NCBI GenBank assembly: GCA_029242745.1
Contig: JAQWTI010000006.1
Span: 1-64,000 of the forward strand
From: Acidimicrobiales bacterium
GTDB lineage: Bacteria; Actinomycetota; Acidimicrobiia; Acidimicrobiales; MedAcidi-G1
Length of the DNA stretch: 64,000 bases
Direction of reading: 5' to 3'
Positions 26,151 to 34,300 of the stretch are shown piece after piece. Numbering within the stretch: position 1 is the first letter of the stretch; every line of letters starts with the position of its first letter. A program made the translations under genes and the position numbers. The notes beneath the pieces are model-generated. The model was given only the letters and a program-made list of their open reading frames with translations, had not been told where the DNA came from and made no database searches.

Positions 26151-27146
26151 ATGAGGCGCTCCCACTGGATCATCCAGGTAGGACTTGCGGTGTCTGTCAT
26201 TGCATGTTCCGCGGCACTGGTAGTGCGTTCTGCTGGTGCAACTGTCTCCAATTCGACTGCTGGTGTAATTCACCTGACTTTCGATGACGGACCGGATCAA
26301 CTGTTCACCCCGCTGCTACTCGATCTGCTCGACGAGCATGGCGCGCAAGTAACTTTCTTCCTGTTGGGGCGGAACCTGGCAGAACGCTGGGGGAGCGAAG
26401 AAATTCAAGATCTCCTGAACAGGGGTCATGCGCTGGGTAATCATTCAACGCATCACCGGAAACTAACCACCCGTCATCCGTTCGAGGTGGCAGCCGATTT
26501 AGAGGAAGCGTCGCTGCTTCTTTCCGAACTCTCTGGGTATCGCCCTACATGCTGGCGAGCGCCCTACGGTGACCGAAATGACATGGTAGATGCAATCGCC
26601 TTCAGCTTTGGGATGTCGCATGTGGGGTGGACTGCGGATCCGCAAGAGTGGCGGCAGCCTTCGGTGTTGTCCGTAGTCGACTATCTGACCGAGAAGCGTC
26701 ATGACGGTTCAATAGTGTTGATGCACGATCGGAAATGGTTAACGCTTCACATAGTTGCCGACTTTGTGCCAGCATTCATTGGCGAAGGTTGGAGGTTCGC
26801 CCCAATCGATAGTTGTTGGACTTCCCATCAACAGAAAGAACGGATGGCTACACGCGATTTCGGTGAGGTACCGGTAGGCAGGGTGTCTTCGGTCCGGTCA
26901 GGGCCTGCAGGCTTTGGAGTGGCAATTGAGGGATGGGCATACGACGCGGATGCTCCCAACGCTGGCCTCGGGATTCGGGTTTTGCACGCTGACGGCTCGT
27001 CGCCGGTGGTCGCTCAAACCAGCCCTGACCACTCCTTCTCACTCGTTATTGAAACTCCTCCGGAAGGCCCTATTTGCCTTTGGGTCGTTGATTCTGGAAG
27101 AAAGCACCATCCGTCGCTCGGCTGCCACCTTGTGGAGACCTCGTGA
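26151..27146 (+). CDS. polysaccharide deacetylase (NodB) family protein with C-terminal beta domain
   Basis: A 331-residue secreted carbohydrate deacetylase. A signal peptide or anchor covers residues 1-30. The NodB motifs are TFDDGPD near residue 45, NHSTHH near residue 98, and CWRAPYG near residue 133; IVLMHD near residue 186 gives the final His. After residue about 240 a separate beta domain appears, with GWAYDADAPNAGLGIRVL resembling the GWAIDPD-type domain common in actinobacterial cell-surface proteins. The target is probably peptidoglycan or another acetylated envelope glycan. Its stop overlaps the PlsC gene start (GTGA). Confidence 0.88.
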   Translation: MRRSHWIIQVGLAVSVIACSAALVVRSAGATVSNSTAGVIHLTFDDGPDQLFTPLLLDLLDEHGAQVTFFLLGRNLAERWGSEEIQDLLNRGHALGNHSTHHRKLTTRHPFEVAADLEEASLLLSELSGYRPTCWRAPYGDRNDMVDAIAFSFGMSHVGWTADPQEWRQPSVLSVVDYLTEKRHDGSIVLMHDRKWLTLHIVADFVPAFIGEGWRFAPIDSCWTSHQQKERMATRDFGEVPVGRVSSVRSGPAGFGVAIEGWAYDADAPNAGLGIRVLHADGSSPVVAQTSPDHSFSLVIETPPEGPICLWVVDSGRKHHPSLGCHLVETS

Positions 27147-27823
27147 CGGACCAGTATCCCTTAGGACCACCACCTGACGAAGCTCAGGACCTTTTAGACG
27201 TTCAACAACGAGTTTCTCGGGTTCTCTCTCTCGTTGCTCGTCTGGATGTCGGTCCAGCACCACGAGTGGCTTCCGGCCCAGTGATCCACGCCGCAAACCA
27301 CCGAAGCCTTGCCGATCTCCTCCTCGCCGCAGGGACATTCAGTTCCTGGGGGTGGCCAATCCGTCCACTGGTGGCTGGGGACTACTTTAAAAAACCTGGT
27401 ATCGGACCGCTCCTCCGGCGACTCCGCTGCATCCCTGTACACGGCGCAGAGGCCCTAGATCTTGCCTACTCGGCACTATCAGCTGGTTGGTCGGTGGCAA
27501 TCATGCCGGAAGGTCGTGTCGTCCCAGAAAAAGAGTGGGCCGCAACTGGCGTGGGACGTGCTCACTCGGGTATCGGGCGCGTTGCTATCGACACCGGCCT
27601 GCCAGTGATTGCAAACGGCGCCAGTGGAACCGAGCGGTTTTGGCCTCGAAAGCGATCTATTCCAGTTATGCGGCCTGGGTCCAGAACCCACTTGGTTCTT
27701 CGAAGTGAGCTCGTCGGCCCCATTACTGGGTCAACGGCAAGAGAAGCTACAGATCAAATCATGGCCGCCGTTACGCGGTGCGTGACGATTGCCGATGCGG
27801 TCGCCCAACAAGCCAGGAAGTGA
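27143..27823 (+). CDS. 1-acyl-sn-glycerol-3-phosphate acyltransferase (PlsC family)
   Basis: A 226-residue PlsC-like acyltransferase. It carries the HX4D motif NHRSLADLLL near residue 53 and the EGxR motif MPEGRVVPE near residue 121. The expected reaction is acylation of lysophosphatidic acid to phosphatidic acid at the membrane; other acyl acceptors are possible. It starts with GTG in a 4-bp overlap with the deacetylase gene. No strong transmembrane helix is seen. Confidence 0.85.
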   Translation: MTDQYPLGPPPDEAQDLLDVQQRVSRVLSLVARLDVGPAPRVASGPVIHAANHRSLADLLLAAGTFSSWGWPIRPLVAGDYFKKPGIGPLLRRLRCIPVHGAEALDLAYSALSAGWSVAIMPEGRVVPEKEWAATGVGRAHSGIGRVAIDTGLPVIANGASGTERFWPRKRSIPVMRPGSRTHLVLRSELVGPITGSTAREATDQIMAAVTRCVTIADAVAQQARK

Positions 27824-27917
27824 CTTGACTTGGGCGCTATAGCAAAATCCAGTAGCCAGCCTGAGCGACGAAGTCACACTAAGTCCAGCCTCAACTCGAC
27901 AATTGCGCGCAACTAAA

Positions 27918-28841
27918 TCAATAGTGGTGCGGGAAAGAATCAAAATCTTGCGGACGCTTTTCTAGGAAGGCGTCTCGCCCCTCTTGGGCTTCATCGGTTC
28001 CGTACGCAAGTCGCGTGGCTTCTCCGGCAAATACCTGTTGACCCACCAGGCCGTCGTCTATCAAGTTGAAAGAGAATTTGAGCATCCGCTGAGCAGTGGG
28101 GCTCTTGGCATTAATCGTTGCAGCCCACTCAAGCGCAACTTCTTCGAGGCGGTCATGATCAACGACCTCATTCACAGCACCCATGCGTTGCATAGCCTCA
28201 GCGTCGTACTCTTGGCCTAGAAAGAAGATCTCTCGCGCAAACTTTTGCCCAACTTGGCGGGCCAGATACGCAGAACCGAATCCACCGTCAAAACTTGCCA
28301 CATCAGCATCTGTTTGTTTGAAGCGTGCGTGTTCACGACTTGCAATAGTCAGATCTGCCACGACATGAAGGCTGTGACCGCCGCCGGCTGCCCACCCCGA
28401 CACAACTGCGATCACAATCTTTGGCATGAACCGGATCAGGCGCTGCACTTCGAGAATGTGGAGCCGCCCCGTACGCGCCGGGTCCACAGTGTCTGCTGTC
28501 TCTCCGTCGGCATAGCGGTAGCCATCCTTACCCCGGATCCGTTGGTCACCTCCAGAGCAGAAAGACCACCCACCATCACGACTGGACGGCCCATTGCCGG
28601 TAAGTAACACCGTGCCGACATCGGAGGACATACGCGCATGGTCCAATACCCGGAACAACTCGTCCACGGTGTGGGGGCGAAAGGCGTTCCGCACCTCGGG
28701 GCGGTTAAACGCAACACGGACGGTGCCCTGATCAACAGCGCGGTGATAGGTCACGTCCGTCAGGTCAAAACCACTGACCTCTTGCCAGCGCGTGGGATCG
28801 AAAATGGCTGAGACCTCGGTGTTGGGCACTCCCGTATCCAT
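27918..28841 (-). CDS. menB: 1,4-dihydroxy-2-naphthoyl-CoA synthase
   Basis: A 307-residue crotonase-fold enzyme of menaquinone synthesis that closes the naphthoate ring of o-succinylbenzoyl-CoA. The oxyanion segment FCSGGDQRIRG is near residue 106. AGGGHSLHVVADL near residue 159 and ASFDGGFGSAYLARQVGQKFARE near residue 192 (given in part) are the MenB signatures, including the Asp used in the long-type enzymes. Length and order fit MenB well. No other men gene is next to it in this window. It meets the PlsC gene convergently. Confidence 0.93.
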   Translation of the reverse strand: MDTGVPNTEVSAIFDPTRWQEVSGFDLTDVTYHRAVDQGTVRVAFNRPEVRNAFRPHTVDELFRVLDHARMSSDVGTVLLTGNGPSSRDGGWSFCSGGDQRIRGKDGYRYADGETADTVDPARTGRLHILEVQRLIRFMPKIVIAVVSGWAAGGGHSLHVVADLTIASREHARFKQTDADVASFDGGFGSAYLARQVGQKFAREIFFLGQEYDAEAMQRMGAVNEVVDHDRLEEVALEWAATINAKSPTAQRMLKFSFNLIDDGLVGQQVFAGEATRLAYGTDEAQEGRDAFLEKRPQDFDSFPHHY

Positions 28842-28937
28842 GAACCGGCATCATACGGCCCGATGCCAACCGGACTTGAACCAAGCCCCAACGTATGCGT
28901 ACACATTCTTGACCTGATGCGCAGGTAAGCCTCTGGA

Positions 28938-29696
28938 CTATCTGTCGATGCACTCGGCGAATGACCTGGCTGTACCTGGGACGACAGAAAGGGTTTCTTT
29001 GATCCCCATGGCGCAGAGGTCTTCGTAAGTCGCTGCCAGGAAGTGTTCGACTCCAGTCTGCACCCATGACTGGTCTGGAGCGGTTGCTTCAAGTCCTCCA
29101 AAGCCAGTTATGACCGCCATGCCTGTCGGCTCGACATCCAAGGTGGTTACTGCGAGGTCAGGTCGGTACCGCCTTAGCAAGGCAACAACCTTCCATACAT
29201 CACCACTCCAAATTGCTGTCGTGCGTTTCCGATCCGAGGTAACGGCGTCGATGGGCAAAACATCGTGAAGTAAGACCACCGTTCTGGCGTGGGCATACCT
29301 CTCCACGGAAAGCACGTCAGCGAGCGCCACCTCAAACTGGTGGAGACCATCCACAAAGGCGAGATCTACTAATCCACCAAGCAGGCCCACAACATCGTGG
29401 TGCCGAAAGAAATCCTCTGAGGTTGTGGGAACAATCTCCCAGTTTGAGTGATTCAAATCACTGACCTGCGGAGTTGGATCAACGCCGACGATTCGCGTGT
29501 CAGGACCCACGAGACGCAGAGAATGCCCTTCGTTTATACCTATTTCTAAGTAATGCCTGGGCTCGAGTCGGCGGTGGGCGTCAGCAAGTAAGTCAAAGTA
29601 AGTCGGATAGCAGAAGTCTGATAGGCCGCCGCCGCTCAAACTGGCTTTCTGCCCCGCCTCCCCACAACTCTCCGCCACAAATGAATCTCTCGTCAT
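28938..29696 (-). CDS. class I SAM-dependent methyltransferase
   Basis: A 252-residue methyltransferase of the methyltransf-24 type. LEIGINEGHSLRL near residue 49 is the SAM motif, followed by VGVDPTPQ near residue 69, FVDGLHQFEVALAD near residue 117 and VLLHDVLP near residue 141. The acceptor is not evident. The ATG overlaps the stop of the TylF-like gene (ATGA), so both are probably made together. Such pairs occur in sugar or natural-product modification. Confidence 0.8.
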   Translation of the reverse strand: MTRDSFVAESCGEAGQKASLSGGGLSDFCYPTYFDLLADAHRRLEPRHYLEIGINEGHSLRLVGPDTRIVGVDPTPQVSDLNHSNWEIVPTTSEDFFRHHDVVGLLGGLVDLAFVDGLHQFEVALADVLSVERYAHARTVVLLHDVLPIDAVTSDRKRTTAIWSGDVWKVVALLRRYRPDLAVTTLDVEPTGMAVITGFGGLEATAPDQSWVQTGVEHFLAATYEDLCAMGIKETLSVVPGTARSFAECIDR

Positions 29697-30451
29697 CTGC
29701 TACGCCGCCACCAAATGCCCGTCCAGTCCACAGGGATTATCCGGTCGGTAATGCCATGCTGCGCCCGGTAGTCCTCCACGGCGCATCGACAGGATTCAAA
29801 AGCGCCATAGTCGTCGACAATTACGATGCCGCCTAATGACAACTTTGGGTACAGACACTCCAACGCCTCCCATGTCGACTGGTACAAGTCCCCATCCAGC
29901 CGCATCAGCGCCAATCGATCGATCGGCGCCGCAGGCAGTGTGTCCTCAAACCATCCTTCGAGAAACTTGACCTGATCATCAAGTAGGCCATAACGCGCAA
30001 ACGTCGCTTCGACTTCGGGGCGCGACACGGCAAGAGCCGCTACGCCCGAGAGGTCTACGCCGGTGTCGGCAGGCCATCTCGTTGGATCAGGAGCAGGTAA
30101 GCCGCAGAATGAATCCGCTACCCAAACCGCACGGTCCTCAGCCCCCCACACAGCGAGCGCAGCTCTCATTAAGACTGTTGCACCACCGCGCCATACCCCG
30201 GTCTCAATGAGGTCACCAGGAATGCCAGCGCCAAGTACCGAGTTCAAAGACTCTGAAAGGTTCTCGAGGCGCCGGCGCCCAATCATCGTCTCTGCAGAAC
30301 CAGGCCAGTCACGGCCATCTACCCGGAGGGTCGGATCCACGCCCGGCTCCAACTCTGGAAAAAGATCTCGACACAAACACCCAATCAATAGATCCATGTA
30401 CCTTTGTCGCACCACCGTCTCCAGAGGGTCACTCATAGAAATGCGGCCCAT
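29693..30451 (-). CDS. TylF/MycF-like O-methyltransferase
   Basis: A 252-residue protein of the macrocin O-methyltransferase (TylF) family. Marks are GDLIETGVWRGGATVLMRA near residue 95 (SAM motif), WVADSFCGLP near residue 122, LMRLDGDLYQSTWEALE near residue 195 and GGIVIVDDYG near residue 223; the last supply the metal and catalytic Asp residues. Family members methylate sugar hydroxyls. With the coupled class I methyltransferase it may decorate a surface glycan or small molecule (inference). The start is ATG at 30451, with ATG at 30436 as alternative. Confidence 0.87.
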   Translation of the reverse strand: MGRISMSDPLETVVRQRYMDLLIGCLCRDLFPELEPGVDPTLRVDGRDWPGSAETMIGRRRLENLSESLNSVLGAGIPGDLIETGVWRGGATVLMRAALAVWGAEDRAVWVADSFCGLPAPDPTRWPADTGVDLSGVAALAVSRPEVEATFARYGLLDDQVKFLEGWFEDTLPAAPIDRLALMRLDGDLYQSTWEALECLYPKLSLGGIVIVDDYGAFESCRCAVEDYRAQHGITDRIIPVDWTGIWWRRSR

Positions 30452-30476
30452 GTCAGACGTGTGCGACTAATGCTGG

Positions 30477-32870
30477 CTATGGCAGTTCATCAAGTGCTTC
30501 AAGCGCACCCGATGCCACCAATTCGTCAACTAAACCGGGGTCCATACCCAGGTCCTGAACACAGAATCGACGACTGTGTTCTCCAATCAGTGGAGCTTGG
30601 AAACAAGCTGGTGGCCCCATACCGGATCCCGTAAAGCACGGGCCAGCCATCACTACCCGGCCTAGACCCTGTTGCTCGAGATCGACTAAGAAACCGCGCT
30701 CGATTAGGTGCGGGTCTTCTAGTTGATCGACACAGAACATCACTTGACCTGCTGGCACTCCCTTCGCCTGGCAAATATTTTGCACCTCGACTCGAGTCAA
30801 GTCTTTAGTCCAATCAGCGATCCGAGCCTCGACTTCTGGCCGAGCTTCGATACGTTGAGCCGTCCGCACCAAGAGCGGGTCGCGCGCCCATTGTGGATCA
30901 CCCATGGCCTCCCGCAGGCTCACCCAGTCATGGTCGTCGCGCACGCAGATTACGGCCCAGTTCTCCTCACCGGCACAAGGAAATGCACCCCAAGGCGCTC
31001 CAGTCGGATAGGTGTTGCCGCGTGGATGAACTGAGCCTGGCTCCAGAGCCTCCGCTAGAAACTGATCCGCAAGAGTCATCATTAGAGCCTCTACCTGTGC
31101 GACTTCAACATGGGCACCGGGAGCACCCCGATCACGCCCGATGAGCGCAGCAAGGGCACCAACGGCGCCAATGCGGCCGGCCAGGTGGTCGGGATGAATG
31201 GCATTACTCCCGGGAGGTCCATCACCATCGTCATAGGCCCACAACCAACTGAGGCCACCAGCCGTTTGAATAGTGGGTCCGTAGCCGGTCCAGTTGGCCT
31301 GGATTCCATGAGAACCCATCAACTGACTGGACATCATCACGGCATCGGGATTAAGTCGACGGACGTCGGACCAGCCAATTCCAAGAGTATCCATAGTTCC
31401 CGTGGAATTATTTTCTATAAGAATGTCCGCCCAGGCGACAAGCTTCTCGACGACCTGCGTGGCACCAGAATGTTTCAGGTTGAGACCTAGGCAGCGCTTA
31501 GTTCTACTCGACGAGGCAAACGGGGCACTCATTTCGCCGCCCATAACAATCCGAATGAAGTCGGGGTAAGCGTGGCTCTCAATTTTGACCACGTCAGCTC
31601 CATAATCAGCAAGCATTCGTGCGCACTCCACGCCAACTCCACCGTGGCCGAAGTCAGCCACATGGAGCCCTCTCAGCGGAAGGTCTTTCGCCTTACCGAG
31701 CGGCGACGACAAAGTGAAACGAGGTCCATCAAAGAGGTCGCTATCTTCACCTATCTCTGGAGCCCTGTGCCGATGTCCGATCCTGATTCGGTCGATCTCA
31801 AAGGCACCGGAAACAACTTTCGCCTCGACCCCTGGCGCGATCTCCACGGTCGCAAACGTTCCACGTGACGCGTAGTGCTCGTCAGCCAAGACTTCGGCCG
31901 GCGACAGCAGTGGGGTGGCTACTACACCACGACGTTGTGCCTCCTGGCACCCCTCGATCTTTGGCAGGTCAGCCCAGTGGGCGGCGTACAGGGGATTGAT
32001 CACATCAGTGTTCATTAGCCGGTTGACATAACTTTCCCAGTACTCGTCTTCGAACGCTTCCGGTGACCCCATCCACTCCCAAAGGGCGCGCCACTGGCCG
32101 GGCGCCATCACGACACATCTAACCTTTCCATCGGCACACTCAAAGGTGGGATACATGGGACTATCCCCAGAGCGCACCGTGGGAGGCGTCGAACCACGGC
32201 GGAGTGAGTCGCTAGCACTGGCCAAGCCCCAGGTGTTCATTTGAGCCATGGCCTCCAGAGAAGAGACATCAAGATGTTGCCCGCCTCCACCCCGGGCCCG
32301 GTGGACCAGCGCTACAAGGACTGCGTAAGCCCCTATCACACCCACCACATCCGATGCGATCGCACCAGGCAGCAAAAGCGGGGGCTTCTCAGGGATACCG
32401 CTTAGGGCCTGCCACCCAGAAAGAGCGAACACCACGTCATCCGTGGAGACTAGGTCACGGTCCGGGCCCGTCTGACCGAAGTCCGTAAGAGAAACTACGA
32501 TGAGCTCTGGGTTCACCTTCAAGAGGACATCAGGTCCTAGACCTAAGTTGCTCATTGCTCCCGGGGCCCAAGACTCGATCAGTACGTCGGTATCACTAAT
32601 CAAAGTTAAAAACCGGTCAAGGTCAGCGGACTCAAGCGGCGCAGCAAGGTCAAATACAGCCGACCGTTTGTTCGCATTACGGACAGCGAAGTAAAGCGAG
32701 GACCCATCAGAAGCAAATGGCGCCCGTTGTCGAGAGGCGGCGCCGCTCGACGGCTCGACTAGGAGAACATCGGCACCCAAGTCGGCGAGGAGTCGGCCAC
32801 ACAGGTCACCGCGATCACCGGAAACCTCGAGAACACGGAGATCGGTAAGAGGACTGCTTGTGGAGGGCAT
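30477..32870 (-). CDS. double-length CaiB/BaiF family III CoA-transferase
   Basis: About 797 residues, twice the usual length, comprising two fused family III CoA-transferase units (about 1-395 and 405-797). The first unit starts LTDLRVLEVSGDRGDLCGRL and the second LPLRGLHVADFGHGGVGVECARMLADYGADVVKIE (given in part). The catalytic Asp expected in the V/LDVS segment is present in unit 1 (HLDVSSLEAM, about residue 202). In unit 2 the corresponding residue is Glu (HVEVAQVEALM, about residue 590). ATG at 32870 is preferred; ATG at 32912 adds 14 residues. The substrate is unknown; carnitine, alpha-methylacyl or oxalate-type acids are typical. Confidence 0.87.
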   Translation of the reverse strand: MPSTSSPLTDLRVLEVSGDRGDLCGRLLADLGADVLLVEPSSGAASRQRAPFASDGSSLYFAVRNANKRSAVFDLAAPLESADLDRFLTLISDTDVLIESWAPGAMSNLGLGPDVLLKVNPELIVVSLTDFGQTGPDRDLVSTDDVVFALSGWQALSGIPEKPPLLLPGAIASDVVGVIGAYAVLVALVHRARGGGGQHLDVSSLEAMAQMNTWGLASASDSLRRGSTPPTVRSGDSPMYPTFECADGKVRCVVMAPGQWRALWEWMGSPEAFEDEYWESYVNRLMNTDVINPLYAAHWADLPKIEGCQEAQRRGVVATPLLSPAEVLADEHYASRGTFATVEIAPGVEAKVVSGAFEIDRIRIGHRHRAPEIGEDSDLFDGPRFTLSSPLGKAKDLPLRGLHVADFGHGGVGVECARMLADYGADVVKIESHAYPDFIRIVMGGEMSAPFASSSRTKRCLGLNLKHSGATQVVEKLVAWADILIENNSTGTMDTLGIGWSDVRRLNPDAVMMSSQLMGSHGIQANWTGYGPTIQTAGGLSWLWAYDDGDGPPGSNAIHPDHLAGRIGAVGALAALIGRDRGAPGAHVEVAQVEALMMTLADQFLAEALEPGSVHPRGNTYPTGAPWGAFPCAGEENWAVICVRDDHDWVSLREAMGDPQWARDPLLVRTAQRIEARPEVEARIADWTKDLTRVEVQNICQAKGVPAGQVMFCVDQLEDPHLIERGFLVDLEQQGLGRVVMAGPCFTGSGMGPPACFQAPLIGEHSRRFCVQDLGMDPGLVDELVASGALEALDELP

Positions 32871-32996
32871 CTGTGATGGTTTACCACTCGACCCAGCTGG
32901 AACAGAAGCCACGTCCTAGTTTGGCCGACGCCGCCTCACCCCTTCAACCAACTCCCCAAGTAACATTGAACCCGAGTCGAACACCAAGAACCCACT

Positions 32997-34202
32997 GTGC
33001 CGCGCCGATCTCCTCTCACCTCCGTGCCGTTGAAAAGACGTCGTAACCTGTCCAGTGCCCTAGCGCTGGCGGTCAGCATCCTTTCAGTATCGTTAATGGT
33101 GGCTGCCCCGGCCCTCGGAATAGAGGAGACCGACTCCATCCGCGATGCACGCGACAAACGTGAATCAGCCAAGGGGCGGGCCGCTGACGCGGCAGAAGCT
33201 CTCCAATTCGTCGCAGCAGCAGACGACGAGGTCTCAGACGCACTCCTCGCACTTGATGATGCCGTGGCGCTGCAAGAAGCGAAAATACTTGCTGCACGTC
33301 AGGCCATCGAAGCAGCGGAAGCCGAAGCCACTCTCCGTTGGGTGCAAGCCAAGGACATTTCTGTCGAGGTCGACGATTTGCGCCAACGGATACAGGAGTT
33401 AGCAATAGACGTGTATATCGGTCGAATTCGGCCAGGCAGTCTGCTGGAATCGACAGATCTGACGGCAGGTGTGCGTCGTGCCGCGATTCTCAACGCGATC
33501 ACCGGTGATCGGGGCGACATGGTCGATCGACTCCGAGCCCTGGAATCTGATCTCGAAGACGTCGCCTTGTCGGCTGACGAAGCCATCGCTGACGCACAGG
33601 CAAACCAGCGAGAGCTCGAGTCTTCGATTCGGGTGCTTGATCGACGGATATCGGCAAAGGAGAATATCAAAGGAGAACTACAGGATCGAATTGCCGCCTA
33701 CGAGGCTGAAATTCGAACCTTCGAACGGCAGGAATACCTCATGGCGATCCTTATCGACAATCTGATTGCTGAGGAACTACGGAAGTCAGCGCCCGACTTA
33801 AGCAAGGAATCAGGACAAGGCTTCATAATGCCGATGGAGGGGAAAATCGGGTCTAGATTTGGCCCACGAATACACCCAATCTTCGGCACGATGCGCCAGC
33901 ACAACGGAGTTGATATCGGCTGCGTTCGGGGTCAGCCCATCTGGGCTGCCAAAGCCGGCAAAGTGATTTTTGCCGGCTGGAAGAACGGTTATGGAAACGT
34001 GGTTCTCCTAGAGCACGAGGGGCCCGTAATCACCTTGTATGCCCACCAAGAGAAGATTCACGTGTCCGCCGGCTATCGAATCGGCAAAGGCGAAGTGCTA
34101 GGAACCTGTGGCTCTACAGGTTGGTCTACCGGACCCCACCTTCATTTCGAGGTCCGCACCGGAGGGCAACCAAAAGATCCCATGATCATCTTGCCGGGTT
34201 GA
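32997..34202 (+). CDS. M23 peptidoglycan endopeptidase with coiled-coil (NlpD/EnvC-like)
   Basis: A 401-residue cell-wall hydrolase or activator. A signal peptide covers about residues 14-40. A long alpha-helical coiled coil rich in Ala/Glu/Asp runs over about 45-270. The C-terminal M23 domain (from about 280) shows HNGVDIGC with HxxxD and GPHLHFEV with HxH, so the zinc ligands are intact. It should cleave peptide cross-links and help cell division. It starts with GTG. It diverges from the CoA-transferase across 126 bp and meets hppA convergently at a hairpin terminator. Confidence 0.88.
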   Translation: MPRRSPLTSVPLKRRRNLSSALALAVSILSVSLMVAAPALGIEETDSIRDARDKRESAKGRAADAAEALQFVAAADDEVSDALLALDDAVALQEAKILAARQAIEAAEAEATLRWVQAKDISVEVDDLRQRIQELAIDVYIGRIRPGSLLESTDLTAGVRRAAILNAITGDRGDMVDRLRALESDLEDVALSADEAIADAQANQRELESSIRVLDRRISAKENIKGELQDRIAAYEAEIRTFERQEYLMAILIDNLIAEELRKSAPDLSKESGQGFIMPMEGKIGSRFGPRIHPIFGTMRQHNGVDIGCVRGQPIWAAKAGKVIFAGWKNGYGNVVLLEHEGPVITLYAHQEKIHVSAGYRIGKGEVLGTCGSTGWSTGPHLHFEVRTGGQPKDPMIILPG

Positions 34203-34256
34203 TGCCCCTGAGACAGGCAACACCGGGGCTGCTCGTCTAGGGGTGTCAACAACTGA

Positions 34257-34280
34257 GCAGGGACCCCGAGGGGCCCCTGC
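34257..34280. terminator. hairpin between convergent M23 peptidase and hppA genes
   Basis: GCAGGG and CCCTGC (34257-34262 and 34275-34280) form the outer stem, a mismatch separates an inner CCC/GGG stem, and CGAG forms the loop. It lies in the 98-bp spacer where the two genes converge, so it can end transcription from both sides. There is no strong T tract on either strand. Confidence 0.55.
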
Positions 34281-34300
34281 GAAAGATGCAACTGGTTTGA

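Noticed and set aside
27890-27917. Palindrome TTGCGCGCAA between convergent plsC and menB
   Set aside because: Only 10 bp with no loop and no T run; too weak to call a terminator or site.
28842-28937. Possible tRNA T-arm (GGTTCAAGTCC on the minus strand) upstream of menB
   Set aside because: The neighbouring bases do not give a 5-bp T stem, an anticodon arm or a matching acceptor stem, so it is a chance match.
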